Assembly (NCBI GenBank): GCA_029204225.1 | Contig: CM055113.1 | Span: 28,473,592-28,537,591, forward strand | Origin: Diphasiastrum complanatum | Lineage: Eukaryota; Streptophyta; Lycopodiopsida; Lycopodiales; Lycopodiaceae | Direction of reading: 5' to 3' | DNA length: 64,000 nucleotides | Part shown: piece by piece, positions 35,039 through 45,385 of the stretch | Layout: each line of letters begins with the position of its first letter | How positions within the stretch are numbered: position 1 is the stretch's first letter | The notes under the pieces: generated by a model | The model's database searches: none | What the model was told of the DNA's origin: nothing | The model's input: the letters and a program-made list of their open reading frames with translations, nothing else | Translations under genes and position numbers: made by a program

Positions 35039-35986
35039 CTATGACAATGTGTCATTGTTCTCCTTGAAGGCCTAAAGGGGAAAGTTACTCTGCACCAGCA
35101 ACTCATTTGATAAATCTCTTGCAATGTCATATTGCAAGAGTGTAAGCCCGGACTCTATCACAGGATCACTGATAGAAGCCCGTCTGTCTTTGAGATCCAG
35201 GCAATCTAGAACTCTAAAATTAATACTAAAATCAAGTTCATCTAGTCTAAAACAAAGAGGAGTACCAATTGTATCTATAGCATCCGATATGTCTTTCTCA
35301 AATTTAAGATAATCATCCGAATCTATATATGCATAAAAATTGGGAGGAAGAGGAGGAGATGGATGTGTAGTATCTACAAAAATTATAGGAGTATCCAAAA
35401 CAGAGGTAGCTATATTTACAACATTATCAACAGCAGCGTTATCTACAATGGATTCTGGGATAGGCTTCACAGAATCTGAAGGGTTAGGCTTCACTTTCTT
35501 AGGAGCACGCTTGGGGGTTGTCTGCTTCCTAGGATGCTTTGTAGGAAGATTAGTCCTATCTAAACGAGTTGGTCTAGGAGCAGCAGGCTGAGATACATGT
35601 AACCTACAGTACCTATCCCTCATTCTCATCAGAAGCTGAAAATCCTTGGACATTATGGTAACCCTCTTGGTATGGATGGCAAGCAAAAAAGAATCCTAAA
35701 AAAAAAGGCTAATATAATCTTCAGCAGCCTCCTGAAGACACTGAAGAGCACTCAGTGTCAATCTAACATGCTGTTTGAGATCATTTCTTGTTATGTTCCA
35801 GACAGCATGGTAGAATGGAGCTCTTGGGATCAACAGAGCTGTTGACCTATGATACTTGCGTATCTCAGAGAGCCACCTGTTGCGGTTGCGCGTTCTAGGT
35901 CTAGCAGGTGGTTTGATGACAACCGCAGGAGATGAGGATGAGTCAGGAGAGAAGAAGTCCCTCCTTGTCTGCTTTCTCCTATCCAT
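34233..35986 (-). pseudogene. Histone H3 (CENH3-like) fold gene with C-terminal extension
   Basis: On the minus strand ATG at 35986 opens MDRRKQTRRDFFSP, a tail of about 37 residues, then a histone H3 fold: SEIRKYHRSTALLIPRAPF (alpha-N, alpha-1), LQEAAEDY (alpha-2), AIHTKRVTIMSKDF (loop 2, alpha-3). H3 family proteins have EIRKYQKSTELLI, LQEAAEAY and AIHAKRVTIM. LLIP and EAAEDY are nearer to plant CENH3. Loop 1 is one residue longer than canonical H3. One TAG (35698-35696) interrupts alpha-2 after a nine-T run, with the frame unchanged. The frame continues for 207 codons to TAG at 35074-35072, giving a basic/Pro-rich linker and an acidic region. It then runs past a second TAG into a possible Ulp1-like part. 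A histone with so long an extension is unusual. Confidence 0.8.
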
Positions 35987-36683
35987 GCGCGTGTACTATG
36001 TGATAGCGGACTTGTGCGCGAAGGTTAGGATGAGAAGGGAGGGATGATAAAGAACTTGTAGAGGACCGCTATGTACGGACAGAATGTACAGTATATCGGA
36101 CCTGTGCGAGTCGAATATCAAAGAGAACGATTAGATTTGAGAAAAGATGCACAAGTGCGATATGGGGTGATACGTAGGCAGACGTATCGAACCTGTGCGC
36201 ATGAAAGGCAGTAGGAGGAATTTCGATTGTGAACGGCGCGCACAAATGCGATATGCGGAGCAAAAAAAAAAAGTGAAAAAAATTCATCAAAATTTGTGAT
36301 TTTATATCGGGGTTCGCACGTGCGAAAGAATGTCCTGTCACACGTGTGGGAGTTGTATGGACAAATGCAAGAGTGACGCATGTCACCTTGTCACATTCAC
36401 GTGTGGGATTTGTACGATCGAATGTGAGAGCGACATGTGTTTATGAGCAATTGAATGAACATGCGACACGTGTCCTGTTGTCCAATTGAAAATAGACACG
36501 TGTCCTAAGTCCGTTGACCACACGTGCAAAAATTTAGTATAAATGGCACAAAAATCGAATAATTTTTTACATTTTTCATTCTCAAAATTCACGACATATT
36601 GCTTTTGTGCGTGCTCATTGCTGTCCGTTTGCTTGCAACTATACCTACTCTGCGCGCACAAGTGCAATATTCACATTACTGCC
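35987..36683. promoter_or_regulatory. Divergent promoter with ACGT-core boxes
   Basis: A 697 bp spacer between the H3-like gene (-) and the partner gene (+). A TATA box for each direction is visible: ttttata at 36300-36306 (minus) and tataaat at 36538-36544 (plus). Six ACGT-core palindromes lie between or near them: 36315, 36339, 36398, 36465, 36495 and 36518. Both sides share one module order (cacgtgc, TATA, pyrimidine-rich run, catat(c/t)gc, ttgtgcg) read outwards, so the spacer is roughly symmetric. ACGT-core boxes are typical bZIP/bHLH sites in plants. Confidence 0.65.
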
Positions 36684-37875
36684 ATGGCCTCCTCCTCATC
36701 ATCCTCACGAGAATCAGACTTGAGTTCATTTCTGAGTGAATTTGGGATTACTGAAAACCTAGACTACTTCCACAGTCTATTCAGGCCATATCTACATGTT
36801 TTCAAGACTGCACAACCAAATTCTGACGTATTTTATGAACATTATGTTAGATTCAGAGATATACTTAGCAAGCCTATTTTCTCTGATGTTCTCCGGGATT
36901 CTTTCATTGGCCAAAATACATCTAATGATAAATCCAAATCTATGGAGAATTTGAAATGTCTTTTCAATTTGCCTGTATATTATATTAATGACAATGTATA
37001 TTTTACTACTGCTGATTTATGTAAATTTTTGACTATTGTGAGGACGAGGTTCTATGTTTATTATCCGACACATTTTTTGAATTCTCCGACTTTGTTGATT
37101 TTGAGACAGATGACCTTGTTGCTGGTATTGATTTTGATGATGAGGAGGGTCTTATGACTGATGAAGAATGCATGAATAAGACTTTATCAAATATAGCTGA
37201 GGATGGGTGAGGCAGACCATCCGATGAAGAATTCACAACATTTCAATCCCAGATGGGCTTCCCTCGTCCATCATTAATGCACTTCACTAATGATTCCACT
37301 TCAGTACGTGGTCATTATATTGATCATCTTGATCTGGTTGCTGTTGATGATGAAGAATGTGTAAGTGTTTAATCCTCCTTGCATTTGAAAGTTTTCAATC
37401 ACTGAATGTGTTTTTGCTAAGACATTTCCTATTGCAGGCTGCTCTCATAATAGATGATTTTGCTGCGAGATGAGGTGGTTTCAGACAATACGCATCCTCG
37501 TTCCAGAGGGACATTGGAATGGGCCACTATCTTAGGCATTTTCTGAAGAATGAGATCTGTATTGCTCATTCCAAGTTGTGCCTAGTCGGGGAGAGTATTA
37601 TAATGGCAGTTAAAGCCATATCATTTTATCTAGGAGGACATAAATTTGTTAAGACAAATAAGATCATTTTTGTCAAAAGATCTTATGTTTTGAACATTTT
37701 AGGCTTTACTGATGGAAATGTTCCTTTAAAAAGCTCCCATTATTTATTGTATTCCACTTATATTGAGCTTAGTGAAAATAAGGATAATGCACATCTATTA
37801 GATGCATACGCTAGTAGAGAATTTCTTCATGACAATACTACCATAGAATCTGATACAAGATCTGATGATGAATAG
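36684..37875 (+). pseudogene. Unknown partner gene of the divergent pair
   Basis: Not recognised. ATG at 36684 opens MASSSSSSRESDLSSFLSEF. The frame shifts by one near 37022 in a T-run and continues as an acidic stretch (FFEFSDFVDFETDDLVAGID, DDEEGLMTDEEC) with one TGA at 37207. Exon 1 ends at 37360 (gtaagt donor). Exon 2 starts at 37438 after attgcag, has one TGA near 37471 and runs to 37875 with GMGHYLRHFLKNEICIAH and KAISFYLGGHKFVKT. The acidic segment recurs on the minus strand at 52300-52162. The three breaks make it a pseudogene here, although the splice sites still look good. Confidence 0.55.
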
Positions 37876-38070
37876 TTGACACTTTGTATTTTGGTATAAT
37901 ACAATCAATACATTTACATTGAGTATTTCTCCTCTCTTGTTCAATGAATTTGCAAAGCAATTCTGAACATGTCATGATGATCTTCTACTCATCAATGATC
38001 TAATTTTCTCTTCATGTATGAACTTGCATGCTTTTCTAAACTTGTTGTATTATGTGGACTTTGTTATATG

Positions 38071-39655
38071 TCAAATCTCTCTGCGGTAGAACCACTGAAA
38101 AAATTGACAAATGTAGTTTTGTTTTTCATTGGTTCCTCCATGTTGTGTATTTCGATGAAATGCTGCTCGTGCTTGCCAGTGTGACTTCTCCATCCCTTGT
38201 GATGACCATACACTCAAGCTTCCATATGTATTTGCAAAAAATGTTGTATGATCTCTTAGTATGTGCTGCATATGTCAAAATCATAATGTTAGTCTTATGT
38301 TTGGATCTAAATATATATGAAAATTTGAAAGCAGTTTGAAAATTTTATACTAACCATGTAATGAGTGATGTGATCTTCTCCCCATGCTTTTGATATTGCA
38401 TTAACAAACTCGACACAAGTCCTTTGGACAGCTTTCTTATCAATATCAGAGTATTTTTCTTTTCTTAGAATAGCAATCATACTATCAAGCTTTTTCCATA
38501 CATCAACTTTTAGTACTCTAGTTTTGTCATCTTTCTTGAAGTCCTGAGTGGCAGCAATAATATCTGTCCAGACTGAGTGTTGAATATTAGAAGCCTTACC
38601 AGTATGATTTGATAGAAAACGACGTGCTTTTGCTCCTCCTATGCTTGGCTTAGTTGGCATGTTCCCATTCTTTCCTAAAAGCTTTTCATCTTTTTGAATT
38701 TTGACATGTCCTTTATGGAGTCCTGCATTTGATAAAACATCTTTTAATTGAGAGATAGCTTCCTTTGCTAATGATGCTGACTTAGTATTCCAAGCAAAAA
38801 CTATATGAAGATAAATGATCTTTTCTATTAATCTAAATTCTGCATGAAGAGTGCAAACATGCACATTTTTTAAGGGGATAGGCAACATAGGCTTCCGGTT
38901 TGGATCTGCATATTCTCTAGTAATTCCTGTACTCCTAGTTACATCTTTTGCCATTTTCATGCAGTACAAACACGGGTGTTTTGATCTAGCACCACGAGAG
39001 ACATTATACATACATTTCAATGTTTTCAAATCACCTGCTAAGTGCCATTCAACATTGAAGTCTCCAACTCCTGGAACATTGAGAAGTCCTCCATCCATAT
39101 GGTCCTTCAGGATCCTAGGATAAGATGTCCTTGAGAATATCCATGATAATATATCATGATCCTCTTTTAGCACCTGTCCAAAGAATTAATTAGACTTATT
39201 TTACAATGTATTAATACTATTCAATGAATGTAATGTAATAATGAGGCTAGTTACCTGAAACGCTGCCAACTACCATATATCATTTTCTGACTGGACACTG
39301 AATTTGAAATCTTCTTGGTTTTTTGTTTGTGATAGGGCACCATTCATGAAAGTTATACTAACCCTTTCCATCTTCTGCCCTTTCACAATTTCCGACTCAT
39401 CTAACTTAAGTACTATGATTATTTTGCCATTCACCTTTTTATAGGTCATATCATAGAATGTGACGATGTATCTCAGTAAGTTATTTAGATCAACAAATAA
39501 ATTGTTTGATGAATTATAGAATATCGATCTTTCATCAACTTCATACACCTCCTCAATATGAAATGGAGTTCCAGTGATCTTATGCATACCTATGTTTAAT
39601 GTATCCCTCTCTTTCTTCAAGTGATATGTCCTAGGGATTGGGACTTTTCTAATTT
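38071..39655 (-). pseudogene. Transposase-like gene, three exons, 5'-truncated
   Basis: Minus-strand exons 39655-39255, 39173-38355 and 38265-38071 join in phase with GT-AG introns. Exon 1 has KVPIPRTYHLKKERDTLNIG and KLDESEIVKGQKMERVSITF, with one TAG at 39269-39267. Exon 2 has VEWHLAGDLKTLKCM, HPCLYCMKM, and LPIPLKNVHVCTLHAEFRL. Exon 3 has VWSSQGMEKSHWQARAAFH and RNTQHGG, ending YRREI. The order G-D-L-K ... C-x2-C ... I-P-x-x-x-V-x-x-x-T-L-H ... S-Q-G-x-E-K matches a poorly described group of transposon-like proteins known to me from many eukaryotes. I cannot name the superfamily. The upstream part is cut by a family-A fragment. An upstream fragment lies at 31440-32225. Confidence 0.6.
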
Positions 39656-39998
39656 AGCTGAGCCTCCGACTTGTGGTGTGCCAGCTGCAATGTTAATAAA
39701 AAGTGGCCAGTAAATTGAGTACTGTGCCAAGTAGCTTAAATGTATAGTTATTTTAATTGGGAGACACCTTTACTTTAATCTGACATCTGATGAGAACATC
39801 AGATTTTATAAAGGTGGGGTGGATGTTGTAAAGCTACCTTTACAAGCTTTACATCCGGCGCCATCGGCGGCAGCTATGTCCCCGGCGCCAGCTATGTCCC
39901 TGGCGCCAGCAGCAACCCTGCTGCTCCTGGCGCCAACGGCGCCGGCGCAGCTTCCGGCGCCACTGTGACCAGAATCCAGTCGGCGCCAAGTTCCTATG
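39656..39998 (+). mobile_element. A2: 3' fragment of a family-A element (+)
   Basis: The last 168 bp of a family-A internal region, with purine tract, are followed by the first 175 bp of a plus-strand LTR (39824-39998). The LTR stops at ttcctatg, where the minus-strand LTR of A3 begins. It cuts the transposase-like gene at 39655. Confidence 0.8.
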
Positions 39999-41139
39999 TG
40001 TAGCGCAGGCATCCCAAAGGGAGCCGAGAACCACGACTTAGCTTCCCAGCCTTCAACTTTTGCCATCCGAACCCACTTGACATACAAGCAGCCAACTCGC
40101 CAACAACGATCAGACTTAACCAACTTGAAGTTCCGAGGACCAACATTGAGATCCAACCCGGCGCCATGCCAGATCGGGGGTCCCGATGTGGGTGACTTCC
40201 CTCCAAGCAAGCCGCCCGACATACATCAAACTTAACCAACTCGAAGCTTCGTTACAAACGAGTAACATCCATTCCAAGCAAGCGGTCTGACTTACATCAG
40301 ACTTAACCAACTGAAAGCTTCGTCACGAGCGCTGGAAGCCAACCTGGCGCCTCGCCAGACTGGACAGCCATAAACAGGTAACATCCACCCAAGCAAGCCA
40401 TCCAACTCAGCCGACAGGTTAAACAACCAGTTCCTGGACCAAATGGTCCCGACAGCATACCGCTGGCGCCACGGACCGAATGGTCCCGACGGCATAACGT
40501 TGGCGTCCCGAGATACGACCCTCAGCTATGTGCCAAGTTAAAAATTTTGAAAGCGGCCTTACAACTGGCGCTTTTACCGAACACTGAAACCCAGAAGGTA
40601 ATCAGAGTCAGTTTGAGGAAAATCTCACTTTATTGATAAATCTGAGAAGGTTACATTTCAAGTGTGTGACCGACCCTAGTCTCCGGGGCGCTAGCATGCC
40701 AAGGCGAGAGCCATGACAACATTCCAGCAAGGGAGGCTGAGACTTGGTTGGAGCTCGCCCTGAGTCGCAACCCGCACTCCCCTATAGTATTGGTGTGATT
40801 CGGCACCCCCCCCTCATACCAAGCACTCTACCCAAGCTGGTAAAGCACATTTTTCTCTCTCTAGGATTTTCTCTTTCTAGAAAGTCATTTTCTCTCTCTA
40901 GATTTTATTGATCCCCAGGCTTCCTTTAATCATGCCTAGATCGTGTGAGGTGATTGCACATCGATCTGAGCTCTCTGGACTTCGCTAGAACCGATCAAAG
41001 ATTTTCAGCCATAGGAACTTGGCGCCGGCTGGATTCTGGTCACAGTGGCGCCGGGAGCAGCAGGGGCGCTGCTGGCGCCGGGGACATAGCTGGCGCCGAT
41101 GGCGCCGGAAGTAAAGCTTGTAAAGGTAGCTTTACAACA
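39999..41139 (-). repeat. A3 3' LTR
   Basis: A 1141 bp LTR, shorter than others because the stretch between gacaggtta and aacaaccagttcc is deleted. It has the short GGCGCC block. Confidence 0.85.
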
Positions 41140-43728
41140 TCCACCCCACCTTTATAAAATCTGATGTCCTCATCAGATGTCAGATTAAAGTAAAGGTGTC
41201 TCCCAATTAAAATAACTATACATTTAAGCTACTTGGCACAGTACTCAATTTACTGGCCACTTTTTATTAACATTGAAGCTGGCACACCACAAGTCGGAGG
41301 CTCAGCTCTTTGTACTGAAAAATTACATAACTTGAAAATATATCTTTGTCTGGGAAAAGCGTAGATTTGATATCGCTTTCGTAGAACCCGAGAACCTTAT
41401 TAACTGGTGACAGAGGCCTTTCTTTGAAATGTTCGCCCCTGTCGCTTCTGACTTTCGACTTTGGAACTCCTTTGAGCTCCTGATTTGTCCTTGATGCACT
41501 TTGTGTTGAGCTCCCTGAGCTCCAGATTTGTTCAGTTCCGCACAAGTATCAAGGCTTCCTGAGCCGAAGGATTTATCGTTTGATTGCACACTTTATGGTC
41601 CACTTCGTGCCTTGTTGCTTCTGCACCTTGATTTCTCTCCTTGTCCCAGCCTGATCTTGATACTTTTCCATCTTGGCTCTTTAAGGTAGGCAAAGATTGA
41701 GTACTCCGCAATGCACCTCTCACTTAGCTTGAAGTAGCTCTTTGAATCAGCCCAAATGTAACCATTGACCTCGTGGAAAGCCAAAGGGTCGCACCAGTTT
41801 GATCCGCATCCGAACTGTCTCTTCGCGTTTGTTTGAAGCACCATGTCCGTCGCGCAAAACTTGACTTTCACAATTCCATCACTGGTCAGTTGCCTCACAG
41901 TCAAAACAAGAAGTGTACATCCAGCTTGGCTTCAAGTAGTTCCTTTGAATCAGACACATGCACCCAGAGTTTGCACTAGTACAATCTCAATGCGAACTGT
42001 CCCTTAGCGTCCGTTCGAAATACCAAGTCTCTCATGCAAGACTCAACTTTCTCAGTTCCTTCATTGATCAGCTGCCTTACACGTAACACAAGCCAACGTA
42101 CTCATATGTTTCCCCATCATTGCTGGTCCAGAGAAAGCCCATAACAAACTTTCCTTTCCACAACAAAAACTTGTCAACTTATTAGGTCCAAAGTTCGCCA
42201 GTCTCCTCGTGTGAGTATGGCTAGGTCACCTTGAATTTGCCCCCATTTTGATCAACTTTAATTCAAAATTTGCCCCAGAGAGAGAGGTGTGTGTGATAGT
42301 TTCCCTCCACTTAATAAATCAGCTGATCGGACTTTAGAGTAGAGTTCTTCGGACAAAAGCCTTTCCAACACTTTGCTTCCCATCTGCTAGGATTATGGGT
42401 CGATCCAACTTGTTGCCAATCTCTGAAGAGGATCCTAGTCTTTTCCCCTTTGAGGAAAAACCCAACTGATACTGGATATCACCCATGCTCAGTGAGTTTC
42501 AGTTCCGAAGGTGGCCGTCCCAAAATGAAGACCAACTGCTATAGAAGATCTCCCCTGAAATGGCCCTTTCCAACTTTTGACTTCCTGCTTGCGTCTGGTG
42601 GGCGTTGTCGCAAATGAAACGAACCCAAGAAACAGGCTAGTCATCCATCCTTTGCAAACATTGAGTCATTTCGTTGTCGTTCACGTGCGAGTACTTGAAC
42701 TGCAAATCCGCCGCACAGATTCTGGATATCGCCCATGCTCAGTGAGTTTCAGTTCCGAAGGTGGCCGTCCCAAAATGAAGACCAACTGTTCCATAGAAGA
42801 TCTCCCCTGAAATGGCCCTTTCCAACTTTTGACTTCCTGCTTGCGTCTGGTGGGCGTTGTCGCAAATGAAACTAACCCAAGAAACAGGCTAGCCATCCAT
42901 CCTTTGCAAACATTGAGTCGTTTCGTTGTCGTTCACGTGTGAGTACTTGAACTGCAAATCCGCCCCACAGATTCTGTAGTCCTCTTTGTTTGATGGTATC
43001 AGCCTTCAAAAGAAAAGGTTCCTTCTCGAGCCATCAGCTCCTTGTATCACAAGCAATCATGCAAACCAGGCAAAGCACGAGTACTAAGACTCACCACGAA
43101 TACGTACAAGTAAGACACTCAGGTAGGTTTACTAACAAGTAACAAAGACAAGGTCCCCCTTTGAGATGGTCCTGCCAACGGACCTTTGCCTGGCCGCGCC
43201 CATACAAATCGATCACGGAATCAGCCCACATAGGACACCCCTCCAACCATCCGTGCTTTCACCATTAAGCAGCACATTGCCTCAGTCACGCCCCACCACT
43301 TTTTGGTCGATAGCCCTTATAGCTAAACGATCGGCAGCTATCTCGCACCGGCAGCTAACCACCCGTGCTTTACACCCGAATTCGAGCAGCATCTCTATAT
43401 CAATGGTTAACCCGTACAGTTCGAATATGTCGCCCCGCACCCCACAAGGTACAGACCGTGCTTTCACCTCCCTAGGCAGCACTTTGCCTCATCCGTCCTA
43501 CGTGCAGACAACGCCAGGCCCGAACCGCAGGAACTGACCGTGCTTACACCTCAAGGGCAGCACCTTGACTCATCAAGTCCCCCGTTCTGTCGACCACCCC
43601 GACCGTGGACGCACCCGTGCTTACACTGTGGGCAGCACCTTGCACAACAGTTGTCTTGATGAACCCCAAACCGTGGCCATTTCCGTGAGATCCGCATAGC
43701 TGACCGGCCAGTCGGCTCTGATACCACA
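41140..43728 (-). other. A3 internal region and PBS
   Basis: It carries a purine tract (41140-41155) and a primer-binding site (43713-43726, tggtatcagagcc on the minus strand). The leader hairpins lie near 43230-43660 (minus strand). The 252 bp direct duplication seen in A1 is also here (about 42475-42965), so A1 and A3 share a subfamily. No gag or pol. Confidence 0.75.
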
Positions 43729-44128
43729 TGTAGCGCAGGCATCCCAAAGGGAGCCGGGAACCACGACTTAGCTTCCCAGCCTTCAACTCTTGCCATCCGA
43801 ACCCACTTGACATACAAGCAGCCAACTCGCCAACAACGATCAGACTTAACCAACTTGAAGTTTCGAGGACCAACATTGAGATCCAACCCGGCGCCATGCC
43901 AGATCGGGGGTCCCGATGTGGGTGACTTCCCTCCAAGCAAGCCGCCCGACATACATCAAACTTAACCAACTCGAAGCTTCGTTACAAACGAGTAACATCC
44001 ATTCCAAGCAAGCGGTCTGACTTACATCAGACTTAACCAACTGAAAGCTTCGTCACGAGCGCTGGAAGCCAACCTGGCGCCTCGCCAGACTGGACAGCCA
44101 TAAACAGGTAACATCCACCCAAGCAAGC
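43729..44128 (-). repeat. A3 5' LTR, part nearest the PBS
   Basis: Four hundred bases of LTR starting tgtagcgcagg beside the primer-binding site and ending in caagc, where A4 is inserted. Confidence 0.85.
44124..44128 (-). other. Target-site duplication caagc of A4
   Basis: caagc at 44124-44128 and 49330-49334 directly flanks the A4 LTR ends (tgtagc ... caaca). Confidence 0.85.
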
Positions 44129-45385
44129 TGTAGCGCAGGCATCCCAAAGGGAGCCGGGAACCACGACTTAGCTTCCCAGCCTTCAACTCTTGCCATCCAA
44201 ACCCACTTGACATACAAGCAGCCAACTCGCCAACAACGATCAGACTTAACCAACTTGAAGTTCCGAAAACCAACATTGAGATCCAACCTGGCGCCATGCC
44301 AGATCGGAGGTCCCGACGTGGGTGACTTCCCTCCAAGCAAGCCGCCCGACATACATCAAACTTAACCAACTCGAAGCTTCGTTACAAACGAGTAACATCC
44401 ATTCCAAGCAAGCGGTCTGACTTACATCAGACTTAACCAACTGAAAGCTTCGTCACGAGCGCTGGAAGCCAACCTGGCGCCACGCCAGACTGGACAGCCA
44501 TAAACAGGTAACATCCACCCAAGCAAGCCATCCAACTCAGCCGACAGGTTAGAGCCCGTTCCCCAAGAGCTTAACCTATTCACGTTCATGCAAGGAACAC
44601 TCAGAACCACAAGCCGCGACAGATATGGAAACAACCAGTTCTTGGACCAAATGGTCCCGACAGCATACCGCTGGCGCCACGGACCGAATGGTCCCGACGG
44701 CATACCGCTGGCGTCCCGGGATACGACCCTCAGCTATGTGCCAAGTTAAAAATTTTGAAAGCGGCCTTACAACTGGCGCTTTTACCGAACACTGAAACCC
44801 AGAAGGTAATCAGAGTCAGTTTGAGGAAAATCCCACTTTATTGATAAATCTGAGAAGGTTACATTTCAAGTGTGTGACCGACCCTAGTCTTCGGGGCGCT
44901 AGCATGCCAAGGCGAGAGCCATGACAACATTCCAGCAAGGGAGGCTGAGACTTGGTTGGAGCTCGCCCTGAGTCGCAACCCGCACTCCCCTATAGTATTG
45001 GTGTGATTCGGCACCCCCCCTCATACCAAGCACTCTACCCAAGCTGGTAAAGCACGTTTTTCTCTCTCTAGGATTTTCTCTTTCTAGAAAGTCATTTTCT
45101 CTCTCTAGATTTTATTGATCCCCAGGCTTCCTTTAATCAAACCTAGATCGTGTGAGGTGATTGCACATCGATCTGAGCTCTCTGGACTTCGCTAGAACCG
45201 ATCAAAGATTTTCAGCCATAGGAACTTGGCGCCGGCTGGATTCTGGTTACAGTGGCGCCGGGAGCGGCGCCGGCGCCGTTGGCGCCGGGAGCGGCGCCGG
45301 GAGCAGCAGGGGCGCTGCTGGCGCCGGGGACATAGCTGGCGCCGATGGCGCCGGAAGTAAAGCTTGTAAAGGTAGCTTTACAACA
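44129..45385 (-). repeat. A4 3' LTR
   Basis: A 1257 bp LTR with the longest GGCGCC block seen in the window (45253-45355). Confidence 0.85.

Noticed and set aside
32186-39655. 38 bp inverted repeats as true terminal inverted repeats of a DNA transposon
   Set aside because: Both arms encode the same conserved protein motif in their gene frames, which explains the match. No target duplication is visible outside them.
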